Below the pieces are notes generated by a model. The model saw only the letters and a list, made by a program, of their open reading frames with translations, was not told the origin of the DNA and did no database searches. Position numbers and translations under genes: made by a program. A stretch of DNA of 64,000 nt, taken from the NCBI RefSeq assembly GCF_017743865.1, contig NZ_JAGHRJ010000012.1, positions 19,030 through 83,029 of the forward strand. Direction: 5' to 3'. This DNA comes from Labrenzia sp. R4_2 (GTDB taxonomy: Bacteria > Pseudomonadota > Alphaproteobacteria > Rhizobiales > Stappiaceae). This document shows positions 34,875 to 43,715 of this stretch, piece by piece; the first letter of the stretch is position 1, and the number at the start of each line of letters is the position of its first letter.

Positions 34875-35555
34875 TTGGAAACCGCGTTGAACCTGACCTT
34901 TCAAACATTCAGTCTGGCATTTGGTCTTGGACTACTGGGTTTTATCGAACCCTGCACGATCGGTGCGCACCTCATATTCGTAAACCGGCAATTACAAAAT
35001 CCGTCTGAATATCGACTGGCGGCAGTAAGTACCTTCATTCTTGCACGCGTTATCGTCATGGCCGGCTTTGGCGGGGCTATTGTCATGTTGGGCCAATTGT
35101 TGATCGGGGTTCAGACCGGCTTTTGGCTGGTGTTTGGGGTCCTTTATCTGGCCCTGGGTCTGTTCATGATTGCAGGCCTTGACCGGATTTTGCGCCGAAA
35201 GTTCGAGGTCGCTCCGGAGCGCTGGCGAATTGCCGGAAATCCACTCCTGCAGGGGCTCGCCTTTGGTTTGAACATTCCTGCATGTGCGGCGCCGATCCTA
35301 TTCGCTCTTATCGGAACAGTGGCAGTCACCGGTTCCCCTGTCTCTGGCGTAGTGCTGATGGGTACTTTCGCACTGGCCCTGTCTTTGCCGCTTCTGCCGC
35401 TGACCGTTTGGCCACGATCTGCGGGTTTTCTTTCCCGGATGGCGGATTGGTTGAGGGCACGGCGCTGGATTCTCGGCCTAGTATTCATCCTGCTTGGCAT
35501 TTGGTCGATATGGTTCGGCCTTTTTGTCGATCCTGCGGACTGGAGCGGAAGGTGA
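34875..35555 (+). CDS. CcdA/DsbD-type transmembrane thiol transporter
   Basis: This 226-residue protein has six membrane segments and the two conserved cysteine loops of CcdA proteins (GFIEPCTIGAHL and LNIPACAAPIL). These carry reducing power across the membrane to periplasmic thiol proteins. Starts at TTG 34875 or TTG 34887 are both possible; the promoter -10 ends at 34859, which leaves a very short leader for the first. It overlaps the following MFS gene (GTGA). Location after merA suggests a metal-stress role, as inference. Confidence 0.78.
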   Translation: METALNLTFQTFSLAFGLGLLGFIEPCTIGAHLIFVNRQLQNPSEYRLAAVSTFILARVIVMAGFGGAIVMLGQLLIGVQTGFWLVFGVLYLALGLFMIAGLDRILRRKFEVAPERWRIAGNPLLQGLAFGLNIPACAAPILFALIGTVAVTGSPVSGVVLMGTFALALSLPLLPLTVWPRSAGFLSRMADWLRARRWILGLVFILLGIWSIWFGLFVDPADWSGR

Positions 35556-36799
35556 CGCCGCGCCGAAGATTTTGGCATGTGGCCGGTGCCGGAGCCGTCT
35601 TCCAGGCGGGATCGTCCGCAGTTGACAGCTCCACAGTGATGTCAGCCCTGGTCTTTCAACTGACGGGGAGCGCTGTCGCGGTCGGTGCTGTCCCGGCCAT
35701 CCTTCGCTGCGGCTGGCTATTGCCGCAGCTCTTCGTTGGATACCTTGCGGGAAAAGGCGGGGCGTCGATGCCCTTTTATGTCGTCGGCGCTTTTGGCCGC
35801 ACCGCTGCCATCGCTGCGCTCTCGGTGGTGCTCTGGACCGGTGCCGTTGCCGGATGGGGTTTCGAGTTGCTCGGCATGGCAACGATGACGCTCTGGACAA
35901 TTTATGCCGTCCTCAGCGGCATCGTCGGTGTTCCATACAACGATATTGTCGCCCGGTCGGTGCCTTCCGAACAACGCAGCCGACTGTTGGCTTTGCGGTT
36001 TTTCGGCGGCGGGATCGCTGCGATTGGTGTGGCCGCAGTAGCCAATCAGCTCATCCGTACGCTCCAGGTACCAGTCTCCTACGCGGCAGTGCTCGGCGTC
36101 GCTGCTTGCCTGTTGCTCGTTTCGTCCATCGTCTTCGTCAGCATGGGAGAGCCTCCGCGGTCCACACCCGTCAATACCGGTACGAGTTTCGGTTCCTATC
36201 TGCGGGAAGGACTGACGGTCTTTCGCAATGATCCGATATTCCGCCGCTTCGTGTTCGCCCAGTGGGCGGGAGGTGCAGTCCTCATGGCGGCACCATTCTA
36301 TATCGTTGCAGCCGGAAAGACAGGCGCAGGACTGCAGAGTGTTGCATTGCTCCTGGCGGCGCAAACCGCCGGCGGAATTGCTGCCAATCCGCTGTGGGGC
36401 TGGTGGGGAGACCGCTTTGGCAAGATCAGCCTAATGCGCGGGATCGCCATCGTCAGAACTCTACCGCCAATTGCGATGTTGGGACTCTTGACCATCACAG
36501 TAGCGGCCGACAGCGCGCTTGCACTCCTATCGGCGATTTTCTTTTGTCTCGGTGCCCTCGCCAACGGATTGACGATCGCAGTGATCGGTCTCTTGATGGA
36601 GATTTCGCCTGATCAACGTCGCCCTGCCTATAGCGGATATTTCAATGCTCTGACGGCGCCCGCGTTCATTCTGCCTATGATTGGCGGCGTGATCGTGGCC
36701 GTTTCAGGGCTTGAAACAGTGTTCGTGGTTTCTGCCGTGTCAGCATTGCTCCAGGCGGCGTTGTTATTCAGATTGAATGCAGGAATTCGATCTCGATAA
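35552..36799 (+). CDS. MFS transporter
   Basis: This 415-residue protein has about twelve membrane segments and the MFS loop-like sequence PLWGWWGDRFGKISLMRG between helices. A GTG start overlapping the CcdA-like stop is chosen; the frame is open further upstream but that part reads as non-protein. The substrate is unknown. Coupling to the CcdA-like gene and the shared MerR-type promoter suggest export related to thiol or metal stress. Confidence 0.82.
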   Translation: MTPRRRFWHVAGAGAVFQAGSSAVDSSTVMSALVFQLTGSAVAVGAVPAILRCGWLLPQLFVGYLAGKGGASMPFYVVGAFGRTAAIAALSVVLWTGAVAGWGFELLGMATMTLWTIYAVLSGIVGVPYNDIVARSVPSEQRSRLLALRFFGGGIAAIGVAAVANQLIRTLQVPVSYAAVLGVAACLLLVSSIVFVSMGEPPRSTPVNTGTSFGSYLREGLTVFRNDPIFRRFVFAQWAGGAVLMAAPFYIVAAGKTGAGLQSVALLLAAQTAGGIAANPLWGWWGDRFGKISLMRGIAIVRTLPPIAMLGLLTITVAADSALALLSAIFFCLGALANGLTIAVIGLLMEISPDQRRPAYSGYFNALTAPAFILPMIGGVIVAVSGLETVFVVSAVSALLQAALLFRLNAGIRSR

Positions 36800-36809
36800 A
36801 GCCGCCCGA

Positions 36810-37139
36810 TCAAACGCGTGAGTGAGGCGCGGCAATAATAATCGCAGCCCCGACGATACAGATGGTTGCACCTAAGAGATCCCAGCGGTCAGGATGGACG
36901 CCCTCGACCAGCCAGAGCCATATGAGAGAACTCGCAATGTAGATACCTCCATAGGCCGCATAGGCACGACCTGCGGCCGCGCTATCTACCAACGTGAGCA
37001 AATATGCAAATAGACTCAGCGCGGCGAGACCCGGAACGATCCACCAGATTGATTTGTCGAGCCGCAGCCAAGCCCAAAATGCAAAACATCCTGCTATTTC
37101 AAAAACGGCTGCGCCGACATATGCCGCGAAAGTTTGCAT
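36810..37139 (-). CDS. YnfA family membrane protein
   Basis: This 109-residue protein has four membrane helices and the YnfA pattern: AAVFEIAGCFAFWAWLR and RAYAAYGGIYIASSLIWLW. The family belongs to the small multidrug resistance superfamily. The ATG at 37139 gives the family length. It converges with the MFS gene 10 bp away. Confidence 0.9.
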   Translation of the reverse strand: MQTFAAYVGAAVFEIAGCFAFWAWLRLDKSIWWIVPGLAALSLFAYLLTLVDSAAAGRAYAAYGGIYIASSLIWLWLVEGVHPDRWDLLGATICIVGAAIIIAAPHSRV

Positions 37140-37188
37140 TCTTGATAGCCCTCGTTTCGAAGAATGGAAATCCGATCCTGCTTCTTGC

Positions 37189-37767
37189 TCAACGGATTTC
37201 GTCACGCACCCGCATGATTGTTTGACGGCTGGTACCAAATGCTCGGGCTATAGCGGAAATGCTTTTTCCGGAATTCAGCGCAAACCGCACATCTTGCTTT
37301 TGGCTGTCTGTCAGGCTTGGCCGCCGACCCAGAACTTTCCCTTCGGACTTGGCACGTCTTAGGCCTGACTGCGTTCGCTCGATTAGCAAATCCCGCTCGA
37401 ACTGGGCAACGGCATTGAGCACGTTCATGGTCATCGTGCCGGCGGAACTCGTGAGGTCGACCCCGCCGAGTGCAAGACAGTAGACCCGTACTCCTTCGTC
37501 GGCCAATGCCTTTACTGTTGAACTGACGTCTATCGCATCCCGGCCGAGGCGATCGAGTTTCGTCACGATGAGAATGTCGCCCGGCTCCAAACGGTCCATC
37601 AGCCGAGAGAATTCCGGACGCTGCGATATCGGCACACTGCCGGAAATCGTCTCGGTTACAATCCGGTGGTCTTCGACGTGGAACCCCGCCGCCCGGATTT
37701 CTTCTAGCTGGTTTTGCGTCGTCTGCCCGGTCGTTGACACGCGGGCATAGGCAAAGGAGCGTGACAT
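37189..37767 (-). CDS. Serine resolvase (TnpR-like)
   Basis: This 192-residue resolvase has nucleophile S11 in YARVSTTGQT, the LDRLGRD arginines, QFERDLLIERTQSGL and a C-terminal helix-turn-helix SISAIARAFGTSRQTIMRV. It probably belonged to a Tn3-type element: such resolvases often accompany mer genes. No tnpA or 38-bp ends were seen, so the transposon is decayed or lies outside. AGGA precedes the ATG. Confidence 0.9.
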   Translation of the reverse strand: MSRSFAYARVSTTGQTTQNQLEEIRAAGFHVEDHRIVTETISGSVPISQRPEFSRLMDRLEPGDILIVTKLDRLGRDAIDVSSTVKALADEGVRVYCLALGGVDLTSSAGTMTMNVLNAVAQFERDLLIERTQSGLRRAKSEGKVLGRRPSLTDSQKQDVRFALNSGKSISAIARAFGTSRQTIMRVRDEIR

Positions 37768-37808
37768 AGCGTCATTCCTGTCCGAAAAGGCTGTTCAAAT
37801 TAGTTGTC

Positions 37809-37841
37809 TGTCCAGAATGCTGTCAAGGTAATTTGTGGACA
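37809..37841. other. Candidate res subsite
   Basis: TGTCCA and TGGACA bound a 33-bp dyad 42 bp upstream of the resolvase gene. A further TGTCC at 37789-37793 and TGTCTGTCC at 37805-37813 are nearby. Size and position suit a resolvase binding site. Confidence 0.45.
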
Positions 37842-38142
37842 GGGTGTTTTGCCCCTGTACGCAATCGGACGTTTTCGGTCATCGGGTTGCATAGTATGGA
37901 GTGAAAGATGGCCCGGCGGATGCTTCTCAAGAACCAGGGGCGGCAGGAATTTTTCGATATCCCGACAGAGAAAACAGTCTGATCCATCATTATTCCCCGT
38001 CGCCTGTCGACCGGCTTGAAATTGAGCTTCGGCGCCGACAGTGTGCAAGTTTTAAGGCAATGAATGTCATAGCAGATGCATCAATTAATGTCGGATTTGT
38101 GCTTTCGCGATCAAAAAAAATGCGCCACAATATTACCTGTTT

Positions 38143-38352
38143 GGTTTTCCATTCGGCACAAAGTGCCGGGAAACGAACAGGGAATTCGGATATGGCGGAC
38201 CCATGCAGGGCGTCAGGAGCCGAAGCCGCCCCCGCGACTGTATGCGGAGAGTGCTGACCGGACATGCCACTTGCAACGAATGTTGTAGGGAAGGCCCGGC
38301 AAAGCGCCACGACCCGCGAGCCAGGAGACCTGCCAGACATTCACTGAAAACC
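38143..38352 (+). ncRNA. Cobalamin (B12) riboswitch
   Basis: The region holds the conserved cobalamin-riboswitch core: GCCGCCCCCGCGACTG, then GCCACT, GGGAAGGC and the B12 box AGCCAGGAGACCTGCC (38319-38334). Distal GGTTTT (38143-38148) and AAAACC (38347-38352) can form the closing P1 stem. It ends 33 nt before cbtB, so adenosylcobalamin binding would shut off the cobalt transporter genes by termination or by masking the AGAGGA ribosome site. Confidence 0.93.
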
Positions 38353-38384
38353 CTTCTGTCGGGTGTGACAGCAAAGAGGATAAA

Positions 38385-38555
38385 ATGACGACACAATCTG
38401 CAAAAACCACCGTTTCCGCGACGAAAATCGTATCGGTTTCTTTTGCTGCGGTACTGGGTGTCGCGATTATTTCGATCACGGGTCACGTGCAGGCGAGCGC
38501 TTTGCACGACGCAGCACACGATGTGCGCCACGCGACCGGATTCCCGTGTCACTAA
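38385..38555 (+). CDS. cbtB: CbtB cobalt transporter subunit
   Basis: This 56-residue protein has one membrane helix (VSFAAVLGVAIISITGHVQA) and a His-rich end HDAAHDVRHATGFPCH, the CbtB signature. With CbtA it forms a B12-regulated cobalt uptake system. AGAGGA lies just before the ATG. It is 1 bp upstream of cbtA. Confidence 0.93.
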   Translation: MTTQSAKTTVSATKIVSVSFAAVLGVAIISITGHVQASALHDAAHDVRHATGFPCH

Positions 38556-38556
38556 A

Positions 38557-39255
38557 ATGCTGACTCGTCTCTTGGTCAGCGGCTTGTTCGCTGGTGCTGC
38601 GGCAGGGCTTATCGCGGCCCTGCTACAGCTTCTTTTTGTTCAGCCAGTCCTTCTCCATGCGGAGCTTTATGAATCGGGGGAATTGGTCCATTTCGGAACC
38701 GAGGCAGTCAGCGCTCATCAAGAGCTGGGCGGTGTCGATCCTTTACGCGATGGCCTGAGCGTCATCTTCACGATGCTCACCTATACCGGTTATGCCTTCA
38801 TTCTGCTCGCCGGCATGGCAATTGCCGAAATGCGCGGTGCGGTTATAACGGGTCGCAACGGCCTGCTCTGGGGCGTTGCAGGGTTCGTCGCGTTCCACTT
38901 CGCGCCCGGATTCAGCCTGGCTCCCGAAGTGCCCGGCGTCGCGGCAGCGGATATTTTTGCCCGGCAGATCTGGTGGTGGGCCACCGTCCTTACCGCAGGC
39001 GCCGGATTGTGGCTGATCGCATTCGGCCGTAACTGGTTGGCCTGGGGCGCAGCAGCAATGCTGCTGCTGGCACCACACGTGATCGGCGCGCCAGAGCCGG
39101 ACACCTTCACAGGCCCAGTTCCGACCGAGATCGGGGCAATGTTTGCCAGCCGTGCCTTTGGCGTCGGAATGGCAGCCTGGCTTCTACTTGGTTGTTTTGC
39201 AGGTTTTTTCTGGCAGCGCGAGGGGGCGAGGGTCGGCGCAACGCAGGCGGCCTGA
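38557..39255 (+). CDS. cbtA: CbtA cobalt transporter subunit
   Basis: This 232-residue protein has five to six membrane segments, the typical start RLLVSGLFAGAAAGLIAALLQ and His-containing loops (FHFAPGFSLAPEVPG). It follows cbtB by one base and precedes a strong terminator, so cbtBA is a closed unit under the riboswitch. Confidence 0.93.
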   Translation: MLTRLLVSGLFAGAAAGLIAALLQLLFVQPVLLHAELYESGELVHFGTEAVSAHQELGGVDPLRDGLSVIFTMLTYTGYAFILLAGMAIAEMRGAVITGRNGLLWGVAGFVAFHFAPGFSLAPEVPGVAAADIFARQIWWWATVLTAGAGLWLIAFGRNWLAWGAAAMLLLAPHVIGAPEPDTFTGPVPTEIGAMFASRAFGVGMAAWLLLGCFAGFFWQREGARVGATQAA

Positions 39256-39277
39256 TCCGGAATCTAAATCATAACCG

Positions 39278-39314
39278 ACCGGGCGAAACATCTCGTTTTG
39301 CCCGGTTTCTTTTT
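39278..39314 (+). terminator. Intrinsic terminator after cbtA
   Basis: ACCGGGCGAAAC and GTTTTGCCCGGT make a 12-bp stem with one mismatch and a 5-nt loop, followed by TTCTTTTT. Confidence 0.85.
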
Positions 39315-39332
39315 AAGGAAACCTGAAACCCC

Positions 39333-39857
39333 ATGGAACGCTCTCTCGCACTCTTCGCCATCGGGCTGGTCTTTGGCGGAGGCATCGGCTTTGTTGTTGC
39401 CGCAAGCAATGGTGTCGCTCTTGACGGTCATGACCACTCATCAGCCAGCGATCACCAGATGCAGACCACATCAGTGCAGCTCAAAACTAATCATTCCGGC
39501 CAAACCGCTGGCCACGACCACAACAGGACCACCTCAGTACCTGGCGGCCCCGATGCACCGTCCTTGAAAATCAGTGTCTCGCAGGATCCGGTTAGCGGCT
39601 ACAATCTCCATATCATGACAGAAAATTTCACCTTTGCGCCCGAGCGGGCTGGCTTGGATCATGTGTTGGGCGAGGGCCATGCTCACGTATATGTAAATGG
39701 CGTGAAAGTCGCGCGGCACTACAGTGCATGGCTCCACCTGCCGACTCTTCCAAAAGGTGATGCGACGGTTGAGGTTACGCTCAATTCCAACGATCACCGC
39801 ATGCTTGCTGTCGAGACGGAACCGCTCAAGGCTGCGGTAACTGTGAACGTGGAATAG
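39333..39857 (+). CDS. His-rich periplasmic protein of the cobalt locus
   Basis: This 174-residue protein has an N-terminal signal/anchor (about 5-24), a flexible His-rich segment (about 32-64: HDHSS, HNRTT and others) and a beta-rich domain with GEGHAHVYVNGVKVAR and NSNDHRM. The histidines suggest metal binding. It lies 77 bp after cbtA beyond a terminator, so it has its own promoter or is reached by read-through. No family name can be given. Confidence 0.65.
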   Translation: MERSLALFAIGLVFGGGIGFVVAASNGVALDGHDHSSASDHQMQTTSVQLKTNHSGQTAGHDHNRTTSVPGGPDAPSLKISVSQDPVSGYNLHIMTENFTFAPERAGLDHVLGEGHAHVYVNGVKVARHYSAWLHLPTLPKGDATVEVTLNSNDHRMLAVETEPLKAAVTVNVE

Positions 39858-39859
39858 TC

Positions 39860-40186
39860 TTATAGCGCCGGAATGCGCGCTCTGAGGCAGAACCGGAGAC
39901 GTCCACATGGTCGGGCGTCTTCGATCCAGCCTTTGTCCGTTGCCAGAAAATTTCGAGCCGTCGAGATGATGTCAGCAATGTCGTCTGGAAAGATGAGGCC
40001 TGAAAAAAGGTATGCCGCTCTACCAACCCCCTGAAACGCCACCGCAATTGGTTGTTCACAGGCCCCCATGCATTCAATCTGTGTAACCTCAATCGCCATT
40101 CCTGATTCGTTCAATGATCGACGCAATGCATCCAGATCTGGCGGAGGGTCACATCTGCAAGTACTGCAAACGATAATACGATTCAT
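39860..40186 (-). CDS. DUF1636 family metal-binding protein
   Basis: This 108-residue protein has the thioredoxin-like ferredoxin pattern of DUF1636: CSTCRCDPPPDLDAL, then CMGACEQPIAVAFQGVGRAAYLFSG. The cysteines (C7, C10, C12, C39, C43) could hold a metal or Fe-S cluster. The family is often found beside cobalamin and CbtAB genes. It converges with the His-rich gene with a 2-bp gap. Confidence 0.85.
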   Translation of the reverse strand: MNRIIVCSTCRCDPPPDLDALRRSLNESGMAIEVTQIECMGACEQPIAVAFQGVGRAAYLFSGLIFPDDIADIISTARNFLATDKGWIEDARPCGRLRFCLRARIPAL

Positions 40187-40257
40187 TCAGACACCTTTGT
40201 CATTCGCGTTAGATCGCGCTGTGTTTAACAATTTCAATCTGACAATTGCGAAATCGC

Positions 40258-40288
40258 TTGAACCTAAAGTGGCTAGAGGGTGTAAACA
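40258..40288 (+). promoter_or_regulatory. MerR-type promoter before the dsbA-like unit
   Basis: TTGAAC (40258-40263) and TAAACA (40283-40288) are 19 bp apart. CTAAAG-TGG-CTAGAG follows the -35 directly. The layout equals that of three other sites at 56.2, 60.1 and 60.95 kb. Confidence 0.68.
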
Positions 40289-40324
40289 ACTCACCAATTT
40301 GGAAACCCGACTCAGGAACTTCTT

Positions 40325-40657
40325 TTGACCCAAACGCAATCTCGTAAATTCCCGGGTTCAGTTGAAATCTTCAGGTTTAATCATCTTGCTGACCTGGACA
40401 GACCTGTTCGCGATTGCTGGCTGTTGTTTCGCGACGTGGCCTATTTATCCGATAATTGCCTTCGGGTAGAAACTGCTCCGGAAGTAGCCTTCAGGGTTGA
40501 CTGTCAAATTCCCAAACACGAACTAGCCAACAAGCGTCGTCGCTGGCAAGGAACGGCCAAAATAATCCTCAGAACCTTACACTCATTGCTAGCGAGGCTG
40601 GCGATAGTACTTGAGCCCAAACTGCCAGCCTCATCTCTGAAGGTTTCCCGCATATGA
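40325..40657 (+). CDS. Hypothetical protein coupled to the DsbA-like gene
   Basis: This 110-codon frame begins with TTG seven bases after AGGA, just downstream of a MerR-type promoter, and its stop overlaps the next start as ATGA. These signs favour translation. The protein is basic, without signal peptide or known motif. It could also be a leader region without a product. Confidence 0.42.
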   Translation: MTQTQSRKFPGSVEIFRFNHLADLDRPVRDCWLLFRDVAYLSDNCLRVETAPEVAFRVDCQIPKHELANKRRRWQGTAKIILRTLHSLLARLAIVLEPKLPASSLKVSRI

Positions 40658-41307
40658 ACAACAAATCAATTGTTCTCTCAGTGGCTGTATTTGGGCTGAT
40701 ACTGCTCAGCGTAGCGGCCTGGCTTTTCGTTCGTCCGATGTTCATGAGAGCAGCGATTCCAACCGAAAAGACACTGGCGGTGTTGAGGCCTCATTCGCCC
40801 ATAATTGGGCCTAAGGACGCACCTGTTACTATCGTCGGTTTTTTTGATCCTGCTTGCGCAGCCTGTCGCAAGATTTATCCGGTTGTTAGGGATATCATGG
40901 CTGAGCACGGCGATACAGTGCGCCTGGCGATTCGCTACGTGGCCTTTGAGGGCAAGGGATCAGTGGAAGCAATCCGAGTGCTGGAAGTTGCGCGGAAGCA
41001 AGGGGTTTATCAACCTGTGTTAGAGACGCTGTTGCGTGACCAGAATAGATGGGCCAAAGACAGAGCGCCAAACCCGGAACTCATCATTCACTTGGCTACT
41101 GAGGCCGGCCTCGACCCAGAAGCTGCGCGAACTCAGAAGCTGGATCCCATTATAGCAGCGACTATTAATCAGGACCGCGCCGATGCCGAAGTTTTAGGCG
41201 TAACCCAGACGCTCACGTTTTTCGTTAACGGCCGTCACCTTAGTTCGTTTGGCGAGGCAGAACTGCGAGCTTTGGTGAACGAAGAGGTAGCCTCTTCGCG
41301 GATGTAA
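40654..41307 (+). CDS. DsbA-family thiol oxidoreductase with altered cis-Pro loop
   Basis: This 217-residue protein has an N-terminal membrane anchor (about 7-27) and a DsbA/Com1-like thioredoxin fold with the redox pair C68-A-A-C71. The loop that normally reads TPTFFVNG reads TLTFFVNG: Leu187 (CTC) stands where the cis-proline should be. The paralog at 61743 keeps the proline. The cis-proline is important for substrate release and metal exclusion, so this copy may be impaired or act differently. It precedes the M23 peptidase gene by 107 bp. Confidence 0.88.
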   Translation: MNNKSIVLSVAVFGLILLSVAAWLFVRPMFMRAAIPTEKTLAVLRPHSPIIGPKDAPVTIVGFFDPACAACRKIYPVVRDIMAEHGDTVRLAIRYVAFEGKGSVEAIRVLEVARKQGVYQPVLETLLRDQNRWAKDRAPNPELIIHLATEAGLDPEAARTQKLDPIIAATINQDRADAEVLGVTQTLTFFVNGRHLSSFGEAELRALVNEEVASSRM

Positions 41308-41414
41308 CCAACAACAAACGGGATATGTTCGCATGGTGATGGCAATCAAATGACACCGCGCTGCACGAACGAATTCGATCCACAAATTGGTTGCTTAACT
41401 TCCGAAAGATAGCA

Positions 41415-43418
41415 ATGCACTTTGACGCTACCCAAAACCCCCAGTCCTCAAAAATCGAGCTCGGTCAAGAACCGCCGCTGCTTGGTTACGAAGGGGTGTA
41501 TGGCATGTCGGACCGGCGAGGGGTTTCACTGCGCTGGTTCGCTGGTTCAGCACTCACTGGCGTCACATCCCTGTTCTTGATGGGCGGCGCGCTATTCGCT
41601 GCCTTTGATGGCCAATACGAAGTTGAAAGGGCGAAATCCTCGAGTGCTTTTTTGAATGAGTTGTCGATCTCGAACAACGGTTACAGCAAAGAAGACAGGG
41701 TTCTGCGATCGGCGGCTGAACATTCCAGCAAGCAATTAATAGATGTGAATATTGTCTCCCGTGAGGGCGACAGAGATAGCATTCGCGCTCAACCACATAT
41801 TTTCATCAGCGCTACGCTTGCTACCAAGAAAGACCCGTCGCTTGCATCTAAAATTCCGGCCTTCAGTACGCTGAACATATTTTCTAGTAGTGCGGAGAAA
41901 GAAGCGACAGGGGCAACCGAGGGAGTTGCAACTTCTCTTCTTGCCGACTCGCTGTACGGTGCGAAATTGGCCAATGATGTCAGTATAAGCCTCACACCAT
42001 TTCCATCATCGAACACGGATTTCGATTTGGACAAGACGTTGTCAGAATCGGAAATTGAATTGAAAGTTCGCAAATTTGCCCGGACCCGTTCGGTGGATGC
42101 AACTAACATGGGTTATGAAGCAGTGATTGATCCTGGGCGTTTCGACTTCAATTTGGCGCTTCAGCCAGATTTGGAGCGCTATGCGGTTCGGATAACGCCG
42201 GAAAACGTTTCTTTCGTGTCAAAACGCGATGACGATATTCGGTTAGCTGGAATAGATGAAAGCATTGTGCCAGTGACTCGGGGGCAAAATCTTACGAGGA
42301 CCCTCCTAAATCAGCAGGTTCCAGAAGTAGAAGCTGCATCGATCGCACTTGCGTTTCAGCGATTGTATGGAATCTCCAAACTTGAAGACGGACAAAGACT
42401 CCGGATAGCATACGCGCCCTCGCAGGACGATCTTGTACGAAAGCGGCCCGTGCGTATCAGTCTGTATAGCGATACGAAACACGAAGCGACAGTTGCCCTA
42501 TCAGACGGCGGCGATTACATCAAAGCCCGGCCGCCTAGCACCTTTCCAGCAGCTGCCTTTGCTGACGCGGATCGTGTCTCCCACAGCGGGCCAACGCCAG
42601 CGTTATACGATAGTCTTTATCAAACTGCACTTGAGCAAAACATACCAAAAAACGTTGTAAATGAACTTGTTCGCATGTTGTCCTTTAGCATCGATTTCAA
42701 GGCCTCCATTAGGCCTGGTGCTACCATAGAGCTGCTATACTCCAGAGATGACCGTAACTTCGGATCTAAGATCCACTTTGCTGCGCTGAGCAATGGCAAG
42801 ACGACGCTGGAATATTACCGTTTCCGGACGCCTGACGATGGAGCTACTGACTTTTATGATGCGTTCGGCCAAAGCGCAAAAAAGTTCCTGCTCAGGAAAC
42901 CGATTGATGGTGGCAAGTTCCGATCCGGCTTCGGCATGCGTCGGCATCCCGTCTACAAATATTCAAGAATGCATAAGGGAGTGGACTGGTCTGCTCCGCG
43001 CGGGACACCGATCATGGCTGCTGGAGATGGTACCGTCATAAAGGCAGGCTGGAGTTCCGGCTATGGGAAGCGAATTGAACTTCGACACACCAATGGGTAC
43101 ACGACCACCTACAATCATCAGACCGGATTTGCCAAAGGCATAAAGGAAGGTGTTCGCGTCAAACAGGGACAAATCATAGGTTATGTTGGCTCGACTGGAC
43201 TTTCAACAGGACCTCACCTTCACTTCGAGATGCTAGCTAATGGCCAACCTTTGGATCCAATGCGAGCCAGACTTCCAGAAGGACGCGTGCTCGATAGAGA
43301 AATGCGCGATAGATTTGAGTCCGAACGCAGTGCAATCGACAACTTATTGCGTGACGCCCGTAGGCCTCGAATTTTGCAACATGACTACAATGAGGAAGCG
43401 TTCAATCAAGCAATCTGA
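41415..43418 (+). CDS. M23 family metallopeptidase
   Basis: This protein of about 667 residues has an N-terminal membrane anchor (SLRWFAGSALTGVTSLFLMGGALFAAF region), a long periplasmic part and a C-terminal LytM/M23 domain. The zinc site is HPVYKYSRMHKGVDW with GPHLHFE. It cuts peptidoglycan cross-bridges. The ATG at 41415 is chosen; a TTG eight codons upstream is also open. Its position between redox and envelope genes suggests a part in cell-wall remodelling under metal stress, as inference. Confidence 0.88.
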   Translation: MHFDATQNPQSSKIELGQEPPLLGYEGVYGMSDRRGVSLRWFAGSALTGVTSLFLMGGALFAAFDGQYEVERAKSSSAFLNELSISNNGYSKEDRVLRSAAEHSSKQLIDVNIVSREGDRDSIRAQPHIFISATLATKKDPSLASKIPAFSTLNIFSSSAEKEATGATEGVATSLLADSLYGAKLANDVSISLTPFPSSNTDFDLDKTLSESEIELKVRKFARTRSVDATNMGYEAVIDPGRFDFNLALQPDLERYAVRITPENVSFVSKRDDDIRLAGIDESIVPVTRGQNLTRTLLNQQVPEVEAASIALAFQRLYGISKLEDGQRLRIAYAPSQDDLVRKRPVRISLYSDTKHEATVALSDGGDYIKARPPSTFPAAAFADADRVSHSGPTPALYDSLYQTALEQNIPKNVVNELVRMLSFSIDFKASIRPGATIELLYSRDDRNFGSKIHFAALSNGKTTLEYYRFRTPDDGATDFYDAFGQSAKKFLLRKPIDGGKFRSGFGMRRHPVYKYSRMHKGVDWSAPRGTPIMAAGDGTVIKAGWSSGYGKRIELRHTNGYTTTYNHQTGFAKGIKEGVRVKQGQIIGYVGSTGLSTGPHLHFEMLANGQPLDPMRARLPEGRVLDREMRDRFESERSAIDNLLRDARRPRILQHDYNEEAFNQAI

Positions 43419-43715
43419 AGTTGGATTGCCAAGAGGTTTTGCTGAAAGGCTGTTCGATCCTTTTGCATAACGCTAATGCCACCGCAAACGAGTGCTACTT
43501 TGTTGAACTGTGCCGTCGGCAAAGCCAGCCGAGACTGCAATACGTACATTGAGCGCTCGTTAGTCTGGCGTAGATTAAACTTCTGCCGCGTCGTTTGCCG
43601 AAGCGCTCAATCTCAAAAATCCTTGCCTGCACACCTCTTCCGATCAGCATTCAAAGCAATCAGAGCCCAGAGGACCAAACTCAGGGAAACGAAAGGCATG
43701 TCCGCAAGATTGTGC
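43419..43715. other. Intergenic, no gene seen
   Basis: This lies between the convergent M23 and PAP2 genes. Only a weak 82-codon frame without ribosome site or recognisable content is open. Confidence 0.5.

Noticed and set aside
37189..37767. Intact Tn3-family mer transposon from 31.4 to 38 kb
   Set aside because: Only a resolvase and a possible res site were found; no tnpA, no 38-bp inverted ends and no target duplication.
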